Shown in pieces: positions 1-11,770 of a stretch of DNA of 64,000 bases (position 1 is its first letter; the number at the start of each line of letters is the position of its first letter). Where the stretch lies: contig OY744532.1 in assembly GCA_963556195.1 (NCBI GenBank), positions 103,592,083 through 103,656,082 of the forward strand, in the 5' to 3' direction. The stretch comes from Sepiola atlantica (Eukaryota > Mollusca > Cephalopoda > Sepiida > Sepiolidae). The notes beneath the pieces are model-generated. The model had not been told where the DNA came from. It saw nothing but the letters and a program-made list of their open reading frames with translations, and ran no database searches. Position numbers and translations under genes: made by a program.

Positions 1-119
1 ACATTTAACTGACATTTGTTGCTATATGGAAAAACGTAATTGCTTTCAGTAAATCTTTTGTTCATGAACATTTTAAAACAACAATTATTCTGTGATTCAT
101 CATGTCAGTATATTAATTG

Positions 120-350
120 ATTTTTTATATTATTTTATTTTATCTTCCTCGTGTTGCTGACCTCCGGAACTCCCTCCCTGCTCTCTGTTTCCCAACAGTA
201 CCGACATGCAGGGGTGTAAAACTAATGTAAACAGACATCTCGCTACATTGCTCCCAACTTGGGGTAACACCCAAAACCCACCCAGAAATGCTCAGTAACC
301 GTTTACGTCTGCGGTTGCGTCCTTCCTTATTTGGGGTTAAATATGTTTAA
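120..350 (+). pseudogene. 3'-terminal fragment of a jockey-type LINE
   Basis: The segment reads through degraded codons as the C-terminal end of the same non-LTR retrotransposon found at 33.8-37.5 kb. Shared landmarks are a leucine- and proline-rich stretch, then bases encoding 'GTDMQ..KTN...GHLA'-like residues (here 'caacagtaccgacatgcagg' followed by 'gacatctcgct'). The matching part of the long copy is at 37290-37400. The frame is broken and only the 3' end is present, as expected for a 5'-truncated insertion. Similar ends recur at 25.8-26.0 and 44.0-44.6 kb. No function is retained. Confidence 0.6.
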
Positions 351-359
351 AAAACAAAC

Positions 360-2847
360 AAACAAAAACTAACAACAAATTCACCTTACTACCTTGGCGA
401 TCCATCTAGCATACGGGTAAAATGTCTAAATGCTATCGAAAGTCAGCTTGACTCTCTTACGATGACTATCTATACGGAAAAGCCGAAGAAAAAACGGATG
501 TATTCGTGACAATGTGCAATAGTACGACTATATTTTAAAGATCTGTCGATTCGTTTCGTCTATGAAGATCAGACTTTATAATAACCAATGCTCAGATAAC
601 CGCCAATATCATGACTCATTCACACTATTGTTGTCGTCTCAAATGATGATGACTCTCATCTCCGGAATAAAACTATCCTTTTGCCAAGCCATCAGGTTCA
701 TCAAGTGATGCTCGGCTCTAGTAGGTAAAAATAGCTTTACTCATATCCATCTTCATATATGTATTTGCCCATTTCTCTTCTCAAAAGTTTCTGTATTGAT
801 GTAAAAGGAGGCTTGTTTGAATAATTGCCTTAATTGTTGAATTTGATACGCCAGGCAACCCAGCTACGGTAAAGATTGATTGTCTTGATTGTCCATGTTT
901 TCTACGGGGGTGACGACTAATATTCCTCAAATCCTCATTGGTGACACTCTTTTATATTCCAGCATCTGGTTGGTTCTTTATTGAATAAGGGTAATTCAGC
1001 AATCTTTTTACAGTATCCATATGGCGACTTATCACCCGGACAATAACATAAGATATTCCTTTAGCTGGTATCTTTTATTATATGTTTTCGGCATCAGTAC
1101 ATTATTTTAAACGCCCCATTGTGGTTTAGAAGGAAGTTAAAAAGCTATTATATCTGGGCACCTTCAAATTAGAAACATAAATGTTAATGACTGTTCAAAT
1201 TATTCACACCGATATGTAAATTAATCAAATAATGTTATCATAATGTGCTAGAATATCCGTAACACAATTGCTAGAAATTGAGTAACAGAATGATGAATAA
1301 TATTGATTTTAATTAGAAAGCTATTATCGCTGGTCGCAGTGTAATTATAACTTATTAACTTCCTAATAAGAAAATGTAAACAACCAATGCACGCAATCCG
1401 TTTTGATGAGGAACCTAGAGACTTCATCGGCGAGTAGTCCCTCACACACATAACCCTGTCAGCAGGCAGAGTCATTTGACTATGGTGATAATCAAGACCA
1501 ATCAATGTAGCTACCCAACATCTCCACCCGTTCAACACCCTATCTATGATTAACTCTAATATCTCATCAGACCCATTCCTCCCGGTTCGCTACCATCGAC
1601 ACAGTTATATCACCTCTTTCTCACTAATTACAATAATTTAAGACATTATCGATCTGTCTGTAAATATAGACCAATTGGGTCTGACTCAGCTAATTCGATC
1701 GAAGTTGTCATCGGCGTTTTAATCGGTACCGGAAATAGGTCCGACTGAATAGGATAGAAGTGTAACTATGAACAACAAAAAGATGGCGCTCAGCTAACAC
1801 TCATTCGCATCAAATCTGTCTTTGGACAACTTATTCTTTGTCTATTTTTTCTTCTGCTGATAGCAACCTCTGGTCTAATATAAATACTTAGTTGCTAGAT
1901 CTTTTTTCGTGACAGTATACACTGATATAAATAAGTATAATCTGATTGGTAGCGTAAACAAAACAAGTGTGAAGACCGTGTTAACATAATTATAGTGTGT
2001 ATTTTATCATAAAGCCTTCTATTGAAATTATTGGATTTCTCAGTAAAAAAACCCACTAAAACGGTTGTATAGATGGTCAAGACAAATTTTATATGTTTTA
2101 ATTGTATTGCTTTAGAAAAAGGTTAAGTATTTAATAGTATTTAATAGCGGTTAAATGGCAACTGATAACGGTTTTTATGTACGATTAGAACGTAGGAGAG
2201 CTTGGTTTCATGGACTAATGCAAAGTACAAAATATCATAAGAGTATGCCTTGCATTATTTTAATCCGGATAACAATTTCGAAACTTTTAAACTGCAGCTC
2301 AGCGTTCTTCAAACACGTTGTGAGTTGGAGAAAGACGACGGAGATGTGGAAACAATGACTATCAATACGTATAACAGCAGGTTTTCTTACTGTGTCCGCA
2401 AAACAATATTTGTTGAAGAGCTGCAATAAGAGGGCGACAAGTAGCATACAAGGCAATGCAGACATTAGCGACTGAGATGAGCGTCGCAGATGCAACAATT
2501 ATGAAAAGCGTTTAATGAGGATGTTCACTTCATCTCATTCGTACGTCAGAAATGCCAACTACGCAACACCAAGGCCAAGTAGATAGCCTGACGTAAGCCA
2601 ATAACTTTTGAAATAAGGGTAAATAACCAGTCGCGCCAGAAATACTAAAAAATGTATGCATATGCAATGTGTATAAATATATACGTGTGAAAGAACTGGT
2701 AATGATATCTAACTAGTTTATTTATTTATGTGTGAGTGTCTTTATTTATTCCGATATTTTAGTTACTTGTGAATTTTAATCCGTTGACATTCCAGTGTTT
2801 ATAAATAGTGCTCAATAACAATAAATTTTGGATGACTAAAAAATTAA

Positions 2848-2850
<3 letters not shown>
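360..2850. other. AT-rich sequence with no recognised feature
   Basis: I see no convincing coding region, RNA gene or transposon end here. The open frames, such as those near 1248-1538 and 2155-2498, are short, of ordinary composition and resemble nothing I know. Confidence 0.5.

Positions 2851-2852
<2 letters not shown>

Positions 2853-2923
<71 letters not shown>
2853..2923. repeat. (TA)n microsatellite
   Basis: About 35 uninterrupted TA units. Its translation gives Tyr-Ile repeats, which are not a protein. Confidence 0.98.
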
Positions 2924-2927
<4 letters not shown>

Positions 2928-3119
2928 GTAGGTTTGTAATCCAATGCTGGAGCAATGTGATATAGGTACCGGAAGGTGAAGAAGGTGAATAAAAACAAAC
3001 GAGAAGAGAAAACAAGAATGGAATCTCAAATCAATCTATTAGTATTTCACGTAAAACAGATTAAATACCGGAAAAGTAAATAAAAACGGGTGTTACTGTC
3101 AGGCAAATAAAAGTTCCGG

Positions 3120-4141
3120 AATAAGGTACTCTTAAATTTGTCATTACCCAAAAACTTAATGACCTAACTCTCCTCGATATTGAGACGCAGTTCTGCAGAA
3201 CAGCGTACCATTTGAAATGGTTATCTGTCTTTGAACCACCCCCACTTGACTCACTTAATGACTCCATCCCCCCAATACCCCTAAATCTTCCTCCAACCCC
3301 TTTCTCGGTTATCAACCTTACCGCCCATTACACCCGCCTCCCGACAACCACCCTTTAGACCTAAACCTGATAAGTCTCAAACATAAGATCTTCTCCATAC
3401 TATAACGTGAAAAACACCGTACTACACCTAACATCTCCCATTTCCAGCGCCTCACCCTCAAAGGCCTTAGGGATAAAAACCTAGTCTACCTACCCTCTGA
3501 CAAAGGCAAGGATTTCTGTATCATCTCCCAGGAATCTTACAACACTCTCGCCCACGAACACCTAAGCAATACGTCCCTATACACACCCGATAATAACATC
3601 TCAGCTACCTACATGCAAACCTCTATTAACAACGCTTGATCCCAAATTTGCTCTAGACGTAATCTTCCCAAAGCATACAGGCTCAATCTCACCACTAGGA
3701 ACAGCAGACTCCCCACCTTTTTCCATCTTAGAACTCACAAAACAAGCAACCACACACAGATCAGACGTATAGTCTCCAGTACTGAGGTACCCCTTTACAA
3801 GATCTCCTGGCTCCTCTCCCATTTACTTAAACCGCTACTCCCCACCTTCCCGGCACATGTCAGCAGCTCTGACCAGGTACTAAACAGGCTCCACTTACTC
3901 CAACCCCAACAACTCCGCCTCAACAACTACATCTTCAGCCTTGACGTTGTCTCCCTTTACACTTCCATTCCCGCACACCCCGCCATTGACCTCATAACTG
4001 ACCACATCTCTTCTCATAACCTTGAGTGTTTTGGGCTTACCCCGACAGACATACATTAACTCCTACGTATCATTGTGGATAATACTTACTTCAGGTTCCA
4101 GCAAGACACATATAAACAAGTCTCTGGCTTACCCATGGGTT

Positions 4142-4143
<2 letters not shown>
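3120..4143 (+). pseudogene. Penelope-like element (family A), reverse transcriptase remnant
   Basis: Translating the plus strand gives a recognisable PLE reverse transcriptase with in-frame stops. In order: 'LVYLPSDKGKDFCIIS' near 3472-3530 (the PLE 'DKG' region before the fingers), 'YIFSLDVVSLYTSIPAHPAI' near 3927-3990 (RT motif with the first catalytic Asp), and 'GLPMGS' at 4126-4143 (the motif just before the catalytic YxDD box). Stops are visible at 3637-3639 and 4057-4059, so it is dead. The similarity ends exactly where a long (TA)n tract begins, and the YxDD box and GIY-YIG endonuclease of this copy are absent. The sequence is strikingly C-rich compared with its surroundings. The start at about 3120 is a guess, because similarity is weak before 3430. 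Confidence 0.8.

Positions 4144-4207
<64 letters not shown>
4144..4207. repeat. (TA)n microsatellite joining two PLE remnants
   Basis: About 32 TA units. Family A of the Penelope-like remnants stops at its left edge. Family B begins about 55 bases to its right. Confidence 0.98.
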
Positions 4208-4211
<4 letters not shown>

Positions 4212-4261
4212 AGGCAAGCCCTACTTTTCTTCTAGGGAAGGGACTGGGTTTAAAAATAACA

Positions 4262-5050
4262 CCCAGAGGACCCATTTTATGTTGCAATGGGGGCCTATGA
4301 CAGTTCAGACATATGCAACTTAGTCGGCTTGCTTATAGTAGATATACTCGAAAATAAATTACCAGACTATTTCTCAGGTGTTTACAGAGATGACGGACGC
4401 TGTCTGTCACACAACCACAATGGTAACAGACTAGATAGATTTAGAAAAGTCTAAACAAACACTATCGAAAAACTCGGATTCAAAATCACCATTAAAACAA
4501 ACTTAGACCAAGTAGATTTTCTAGACAATACACTGAACTTTACAAACAACACACAAACACTTTTCTACAAACCAAATGAGGCACTCCAATATATACACAA
4601 GGGATTCTGCCACCCCTACTGTCTTTAAAAATGTAGTCAATAATATTAGATAAAGAATCTCAAACCTCTCATCCAGTTCCGAAATTTTCAACAAGGCAAC
4701 ACCTTATTACAATAAAGCGCTCAGCGACAGCGGGTTCAGAGAGACGATCTCATACATTTCCACTCGAGACCAAGTACGGGGGGCCGCAATAGAAGGAGAT
4801 CGGTGATCTGGTTTTCTCCACCATTTTCCATCAATACCAAGACACGTGTAGGCCACCTTTTCCTCAACTTACTCGATAAACACTTCCCCCTATACACAAC
4901 CTGCACAAAAAATTAAACTTAAATTTCATTAATGTTTGCTACTCCACTACACCATCAATATGACAAAATCATCTCTGCAGAGATCAAACCAATAGTAAAC
5001 GCAGGCTGTTCATTCCAGGACAAAGACAATTTCCCCTAGATATGTCCAGA
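4262..5050 (+). pseudogene. Penelope-like element (family B), reverse transcriptase remnant
   Basis: Frame-broken coding sequence of a second PLE lineage. Landmarks: 'PFYVAMGAYDSSDICNLVGL' near 4271-4330, the catalytic box 'YRDDG' at 4383-4397 (two Asp intact), 'KLGFKITIKTNLDQVDFLDN' near 4470-4528, and 'VIWFSPPFSINTKTRVGHLF' near 4804-4863 (connector before the endonuclease). These follow the usual order of PLE proteins, but stops and frameshifts occur throughout (for example after 'RFRKV' and after 'HPYCL'). The lineage differs from family A upstream, whose motifs have another spacing and sequence style. It is inactive. Confidence 0.8.
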
Positions 5051-5060
5051 AAAGGCACAT

Positions 5061-5384
5061 GTTTTATTTTATTCTATTATATTTACAAAACGTTTTGTTA
5101 CAACATATAAAAGTGAAGTCTTTACTGTTGCTGACTTCATGTTTAAAGTCATATTTACATATATTACAATATGATTTGTAGTGACTTTGCCTCGATGAGC
5201 AGTACTGAATAATGTAGTAATGAATTAGATGCTTTCATTATTGTGTGTTATAATGATTATTGCGTCGACTTTATTAGCCAGTGTTACTAATATTTCAACT
5301 AACTAAAAGTTTAGGTTACTCAAGTTGAACCTGGTCACTGAATCTTTAGGGCTTGTTTTTTGGTTTCTTTTTAAAATTATAATA
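5061..5384. other. AT-rich intervening sequence between two parts of a PLE
   Basis: About 320 bases with no similarity to the PLE on either side. It may be an insertion or heavily decayed linker. I see no element ends. Confidence 0.4.
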
Positions 5385-5760
5385 TAATAGAGGGGAATTG
5401 CAAAATCGTTTCCTTCGTATATAAAGCCACCGTCACACACCAGACAAGCGGCAGACCAGAAAAATATATAAGCACGACACAGGGTAGCTTCAAACTAAGA
5501 TTGTACGCACATAGAAACACCTTCAGATAAAAAAACAAGGCAAATGCGGCACGTGCAACCCGGATATGGCAACTTAAAGATGAAAATACACCTTTCACTA
5601 TCAAATAGAAAGTAACAGAGAGAAGAGTACCCTTTTATCCAGCCATAAATAGATGTTTTCTGTGTGATGCTTAAAGATACCATATATTAAAGGCCATTAT
5701 TGACCCAAGTAAGTCTGTTTTAAAATTAGAGATAAAATATTTAAAAGAGGCATCCACAGG
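5385..5760 (+). pseudogene. GIY-YIG endonuclease domain remnant of PLE family B
   Basis: The plus strand reads 'IVSFVYKATVTHQTSG' near 5404-5451, then 'KYISTTQGSFKLRLYAHRNT' near 5460-5520, then 'WQLKDENTPFTIK' near 5567-5605 and 'INRCFLCD' near 5643-5666. This is the order of the PLE GIY-YIG nuclease: the first Tyr block, the YIG block (YIS here), a basic helix and a Cys-containing tail. The glycine of YIG is lost and stops interrupt the frame, so no active enzyme is made. It lies downstream of the family B reverse transcriptase remnant in the same orientation, so it is probably the same original copy. Confidence 0.7.
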
Positions 5761-6175
5761 AGACAAGCACTACTTATAAGTTGGACTTACGGTCAACATA
5801 AAAACCTAGCACCCCCAGTGCCCAGTACACAAACCCATAAGTGTCCCAGTTGATACCGACTTCCACTCTGGAAAATCCTCCCGACAATCACCCCTCATAA
5901 ATATAAATTAAAAAAAAAAGAATACATATCTTAATCGGCTCATATAAACGCCACTACTTAAGGCCAATAATTTAAACAACGTATGAAATAATAACTTTTC
6001 CAATGATAAGTGTTCTACTTATTAAGAGGGTAACACCCTCATTTCACATTATTATTACTCCCTATATCTTAGTTTAAAATGTTACCCTCCAATATCTCCT
6101 AAACAGATTAAATGTTGCCGAACTAATCCTTGCTCCTACCTCTAAACCAGACTTAATCAGTATACCAATCCCCCC

Positions 6176-6497
6176 GTCTCGGCCTTTTTGGCTAAGATCA
6201 AAGTGTAGTATCTGTTCCGATGGATACTGCACGCCTGTTCTGTGCAGTTCTAGGAGGTCCACCCTCCCAGGCTTCGCCTCCCCTCTTTGGGGAGGAGTAA
6301 GTTTATTGCTTACTGTGTGAGGCGCCCCTACCGGGGAATGCCGACGGGGCTGCCCAGGCAATTTTTAAATGGCCAGAGTGCTAACCTTTCGAGCGCTGGC
6401 TTTTAACCCCACTTGCTCGACCCGATCTTGGGTCACATCTTACTTGTGGGAGTAAGATAAAACTGGCCTTGTGCCTAACTCCGCGAGGAGTAAATAA
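6176..6497 (+). mobile_element. U2 snRNA-headed SINE-like repeat, copy A
   Basis: The first ~45 bases match the 5' end of metazoan U2 snRNA, including 'ggctaagatcaaagtgtag' and the branch-point-pairing GUAGUA region, then 'tatctgttc'. Similarity to U2 stops there and a non-U2 body follows, shared with six other copies in this window. In this copy the body hairpin segment of about 60 bases is deleted between 'ggatactgc' (ends 6230) and 'ctgtgcag' (starts 6240). It keeps the ~40-base cassette near 6365-6405 that copies B and F lack. The 3' end is 'ggagtaaataaac'. No target-site duplication is evident. Confidence 0.8.
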
Positions 6498-6839
6498 ACA
6501 TAAGCCTTCACTATACCCTAGTTAATAATGTTAACATCCCGAATACAGAATCATTCATAAAACCCATCAGAGTTACTGCCCTTAGACCGATTGACAAGCT
6601 GCCAGGACCGGACACGGGTTAATTATTTATTTAAATTCCTTTTAGATTGATTTAAAGCCTTTTAATGCATCCCTTGAATTTGACATTTATTTCTGTTCTT
6701 TTACCTTTTTTATTTTTCATAAGTATACTCCTTAAACTCATTTTCTCTCTTGAATATACTCTCCAAGACACATAATTAACCCTCAAAACAGTAACGGCCA
6801 AATATACGCACCTTATAAAAATTGACCCACGGAACTTGT

Positions 6840-7180
6840 ATAGAGATATTTGTTTTATTTTTTATATTTTCAATTTTTTCAATTTTTAAACTTCAACTGT
6901 TACATTTCACCACTCCCTTTTTTCAAACCTTATTACGCCTCCTTAATACTAATTCTAAATAAATATACATAACATTCTAAGCAAACAACGCATCCAAACG
7001 AGAGTGACACGTGACTTCACATTTCTGAAATAGGTGACAACAACAGTCGGGGTGTTACGTCATTCTGAGCTTGAAACCGAAAGTACTAATGTTGTACTAT
7101 TTTTTCTGTGCAAAAAACGTATTACACTCTTAATTGTACTTCCAAATTAATCGAGCATCTGCTGGGATATTTCCTACTAT
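6840..7180 (+). repeat. Dispersed repeat, copy 1 (partner at 41.3-41.63 kb)
   Basis: Shares ordered blocks with 41300-41634: a T/A-rich lead, 'aacgagagtg' with 'cacgtgac.tcacattt', 'gacaaca', 'gcttgaaaccga' and 'aatgttgtacta.tttttctgt'. Both copies run into a long (TA)n tract. The class is unknown. Confidence 0.65.
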
Positions 7181-7192
7181 ATTACAAAATAA

Positions 7193-7195
<3 letters not shown>

Positions 7196-7266
<71 letters not shown>
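7196..7266. repeat. (TA)n microsatellite
   Basis: About 35 TA units directly following a dispersed repeat. The homologous repeat at 41.5 kb is also followed by (TA)n. Confidence 0.98.
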
Positions 7267-7269
<3 letters not shown>

Positions 7270-7373
7270 GGTGCGAGTAAACTTCACAGTTATGACAACT
7301 AAAAGATGCTTCAAATTCCTCCATTGGATGGAATTTTGTGTATGACGCGGTACGGATGGGGATTTGGAGAGAT

Positions 7374-7375
<2 letters not shown>

Positions 7376-7414
<39 letters not shown>
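7376..7414. repeat. (GA)n microsatellite
   Basis: About 19 GA units. Confidence 0.95.
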
Positions 7415-7420
<6 letters not shown>

Positions 7421-7479
7421 CGGAGAGAAATATTGAATAATTTATAACGTTTAAAATAGGGTAAAAAGAGAAAAATATC

Positions 7480-8750
7480 GAAAGGGCAGTGTATTGTAGG
7501 GTACGTAGGCGAAAAAATTTTTTTTTGCTGAAGTTTAGTGTTGTGCTAGTGAGAAACACAGCGACCATGTGTAGTATTCCCCTCCGGCTCCAAATTGGCT
7601 TGCGTGAAATGCTTTCTAAAGAATGGCTCTACACTTCACAACCGAACGCGCTTTTAGGTTATATATTGTATCTGCTAAATTGTGAATTACTAATGAATGC
7701 AATGGTTTCAGAATATTCCTTTCTAAACAGTTAATAAAAGTGCTACACTTTATTATATAAAGAAAATACACGCGAATTAATAGTGCCATACACGGTTTCT
7801 AAAGATAGTGACATCCAGCATATAATTGGCAAACTCGCTGAACAATATGTGTCATAAAAATATTGTTGGTATTTGTCTCATTACATACTATATAGTCATA
7901 GGAAAAAAGTGGCAAAACGTTAGAAAAAGTTAAATGTTCATAATTAAAATGAAGGAGCGGAAGTAGATTACGCAAGTTAAGGGGCGTGTGATTCTTAAAA
8001 GTAATAGTTTAAAGTAGTAGCCGTTCAGAATCGAATCGCGAAGGATTTGTAAAATCAGTTCTTTAAAAATAATCCACATTAAGACTAAACCATTCCGTCT
8101 TTTACTATCTCCTCTTCTGGCCCCTTCTCTCTCTGTCTCTCTCCCTTTTTCTGTCTGAAATTGTCCCCAGACTAAAATATTAGTCAGGGTAAGGCTAATG
8201 CACATCTCTTTCTTTCTCACTCTTTCTCTTTCTCTCGAATTGTTCCTGGACGAAAAAACGAAATAAAGGAATAAATTGATAAAATGTTAACATGTGTAGA
8301 ATTGAAAATAAAAAGATAAACGCGCACACACGAAAAGAAAAATCAAAACTCCGACTCCCGAATTGTATTAACAATTATCCAAAACACGACGACGACAATT
8401 TTACCAAAATCAAGCTTCAGAATTGTAATTAAGAATTCTTCAAAACACGACTCTCGTCAATCGAGTAACCTGACACAAAACGCCAATTAAATTTCTTTCT
8501 ATTTTTCTCGGTGAACCTTCGACGTATCGTAATGTTATCGTCACCCCAGGAAGAAAGTTTCTACTCGTTTTATTTCCACGGGAATTATCCTGTGCAAATC
8601 AATGTTCATTTGCATAAATGGACTCTTGTCCTCGCACAGACATAATAAGATTCTATATTGTAATCGGAACGCTCTTGGTTCAATCTCAATGAACGGCACA
8701 CGACGCGACTCTCGCTGTTTTACTTCGTGGACCTGCATTGTGACTGCTAC
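7480..8750. other. No recognised feature
   Basis: AT-rich with a few CT-rich patches (8100-8240). Open frames such as 7489-7734 and 7930-8220 resemble nothing known. Confidence 0.45.
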
Positions 8751-8753
8751 ACA

Positions 8754-9099
8754 GTATTGATTTACTCCTCTCCAGGAGTTAGGCACAAGGCCAGTTTTTT
8801 TATCTTACTCCCACAAGTAAGATGTGAGCCAAGGTCGGGTCGGGAAAGTGGGGTTTAAAAATTGCCTGGCCAGCCCCGTCGGCATTCCCCGGTAGAGCGC
8901 CTCAGGCAGTAAGCAATTAAATTACTCCTCCCCAAAGAGGGGAGGCGAAGCCTGGAAAGGGTGGACCTCCTAGAACTGCACAAGACAGACCCATAGACCG
9001 GCGTAAATCAAGCCCCGAAGGCCAAGACAATACCAGTCTATGGGCTGCAGTATCCATCGGAACAGATACTACACTTTGATCTTAGCCAAAAGGCCAAGC
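8754..9099 (-). mobile_element. U2 snRNA-headed SINE-like repeat, copy B
   Basis: On the minus strand it begins 'gcttggccttttggctaag' and continues 'atcaaagtgtagtatctgtt', matching the U2 5' end apart from a small deletion in the CUUCUCGG part. The body contains an inverted repeat that folds as a 12-bp stem closed by 'CCCATAGAC', a GC-rich palindromic block around 8928-8945, and a 3' end 'ggagtaaatcaatac'. It lacks the ~40-base internal cassette found in copies A, C and E. It is immediately followed on the plus strand by copy C in the same orientation. Confidence 0.85.
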
Positions 9100-9440
9100 T
9101 TTATTTATCTACCTCCCACAAGGTAAGATGTGACACAAGTTCGGGAAAGTGGGATTAGAAAAACCAGCACTCGACAAGTTGAGCACTCTGGCCACTAAAA
9201 ATTGCCTGGGCAGCCTTGTCGGCATTCCCCGGTAGGGGCGCCTCATGCAGTAAGCAATAAACTTACTCCTCCCCAAAGAGGGGAGACAAAGCCTGGGAGG
9301 GTGGACCTCCTAAAACTGCACAGGACAGACCCATAGACCGGCGTAAATCAAGCCCCGAAGGCCAAGACAATACCAGTCTATGGGCTGCAGTATCCATCGG
9401 AACAGATACTACACTTTGATCTTAGCCAAAAGGCCAAGCG
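9100..9440 (-). mobile_element. U2 snRNA-headed SINE-like repeat, copy C (tandem with B)
   Basis: Same family as copy B, head-to-tail with it and with no spacer. The minus strand starts 'cgcttggccttttggctaag', which reaches further into the U2 5' end than any other copy. It carries the ~40-base cassette ('ccagcactcgacaagttgag' and following, 9161-9198) that copy B lacks, so B and C are not simple recent duplicates of each other. The 3' end is truncated or altered near 9100-9125. Confidence 0.85.
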
Positions 9441-9444
9441 GTGT

Positions 9445-11140
9445 AACAAAATAGCATTACCGGAAAGTAAAGAACGCACGGAGTGAACACGTGATGGTTA
9501 ACCGTGTAGAGTGCATTTAGTTAGAAGCAAATCGGGAAGAATATATACGATGAGCTCTTAACGCATTAGCTAGAGTAAGGATGCAGCACGCCTCTCTCCG
9601 CATCTATCTCTGCTACATTTGTCTTTCTCTCTTTGTTATCAATCGACTTCTCTTTTATTTTGCATTCAGGGAAAATGAATATAACGAACACGGATGTATG
9701 TAACATCACACTCGAGTTGCTTAATTAATTGTAATTAACGAGGCCCCGACAACAGAAGAAAAAAGATCAAGTAGTCAGAAGACATACCAATGATCCGACC
9801 ATATACGTTTCTTATCCAACAAATAATGTACTAGACGATCCCAACTCAAACTACTAATTAATATTAATAAAACTATACAAATTGCAACCATTTTTGTAAT
9901 TGGTTTATAGAATGTTTTGATGAAAAGATGGATCTAATGAAAACATTTCTTACTTCATCAATATGCTGGTCGCAACCAACCAACGAACGAGAATACACAC
10001 CATTAAAAGTGTTACTTACCTCTGCTGACAATTGTTATATAACGAATCATGTTATTTGAAGGGAAAATTTTAAGTGACACCTAAAGGGTAAAAGGTGACA
10101 CCAGACGGAACTCGACGAACCACGTGACTCTTTGACGGATGGCTTTTATATATTGGCTGGAAAGATATCAACGAGCTCAGATGTGTCCTGGTGTCGTCCT
10201 CAATCAACTCACAATGAAACCAGGTGTAGCGGGGCGAGATATTCCTCTATCTGTCTGTAATTCTATCGCACCCACACGTACGATGATAACCCGTCTCTCT
10301 GGTGTCTGCTGTTATGGTTATTTTCTTTTAATGAACTTTTTACAAACATCAGCGTCTGAGTAGGTCTTTCAATAGACGAATATTACCTGTGTTCCTTACG
10401 ACTACACTGGTGTATAATGTTTATTGCACACACCGATCATAGAAAAATAAATAAATTCGTTAGTTGTTTTTACGTATAAGCGGCTTATAATTTTTAGTTT
10501 CTAGATTTCGTTTTGTTTAAATTAGTTTCATTGGATGAACAAGATACACCCGGTAAAGACCCCGTGGGGGTTGATAACTTCTATAGTGAGAGAAGTGGTA
10601 TGGATCTGACAGAATACGAACGCGACACGCCGAATTGGAAGTCCGCGCTGGTATCCGCCTTGCCAACTCCGTATCTCATGCGCAGGTTCGTACAGGAAGA
10701 AATGCTAACCTTGTCAATTGACTGATATGAAATAAGGTCGTCTTAAAATGTATTCCCAAATATGAGTGGTTAGATGGAAAGGACTCGGGCGAACAAGGGT
10801 TTGGACAGCGCAACCGTAATTAGCGTCGAGAGAAGATTGATCGCATGTTGATACTAATTGCTGTGTTTTTGTATGGGATTACCGGAATAGAAACGCAAGA
10901 CAACAGGGAGTCGGAGTAAAAGTTGATAGGGGGTGAGAGATGGGGTTGGAAATTGTATAATTCAAAATCGTGTGCGGATCCTAACTCAACCGATTGAACG
11001 GCCATTGAATTTGCATTGATTTACATAAATGAATCTGTGAAAGTAATTAGGATAATGAGCTCAGTCATCTGGTAATCTTCAAGGAGCTCCACTTTCAAAT
11101 GCGGATCGGCTTAAAATTGGCGCAGTCGCCAAATGTATAA
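9445..11140. other. No recognised feature
   Basis: Non-repetitive AT-rich sequence. The open frames near 10139-10363 and 10513-10725 are unrecognised and look like chance frames. Confidence 0.4.
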
Positions 11141-11152
11141 TTGACAATGTAA

Positions 11153-11173
11153 CAATAATAATAATAATAATAA

Positions 11174-11204
<31 letters not shown>

Positions 11205-11223
11205 AAAAGAAGACGAAGAAAAA
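11153..11223. repeat. (AAT)n-(AAG)n compound microsatellite
   Basis: An ATA-type trinucleotide run passes directly into an AAG run, suggesting point mutation of the unit followed by expansion. The same compound order recurs at 13.2-13.34 kb. Confidence 0.95.
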
Positions 11224-11770
11224 AGAAAGAAACAAACAAAACACACACATGTGGTTGATGATACCATCCAAAATGGTCTAGCAGAGTCAAGGAGACTTGA
11301 AAGGCAAAAGAGGAAGAGCACTGACCAGACGTCCACTGAAAGCGTGCTATAGCACTGTCGTTTAAACCAAGAATTTAATGGTAAACAGCTGATTCCATAA
11401 CAAAACCATGTGCAAATAGGATCAACCGAGGTTGAGAGTTATGGAAAAATTGAGAAACGTCTTGTCAGTCAGACTCCATCGGTTATTTTCAGGAATAATA
11501 AATTGTATGAAAACTCTAAGTGAGTCAAAAAAATCCTGAGGGGGGTCATTGCTAATAAGGTTCTAGAGAAAACTAACGAGTCTTATCAGCCAGAAATAGA
11601 TAGTAAACACATGTTGAGAGAACGCTACGTACTTTATAATGCTTACCGGAAGAAGCGCGGAATGCTGGGATTCTGGATAGACTGGTTATCATCAAACTCC
11701 AGGGAACACTGCCTGTTGTTGTCAGTAAGTTATCACTGGAAGTTACACGTGTGAGAAATCCGATTGAGTA

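Noticed and set aside
2844..3029. Numerous Tyr-Ile repeat open frames (2.85, 4.1, 7.2, 16.2, 29.0, 33.7, 41.6, 63.6 kb)
   Set aside because: They are (TA)n microsatellites read as protein.
9380..9440. A functional U2 snRNA gene
   Set aside because: Only the first ~45 bases match U2. The Sm site, stem-loops III and IV and the U2 3' end are absent, no snRNA promoter elements were seen, and the same chimera recurs many times.
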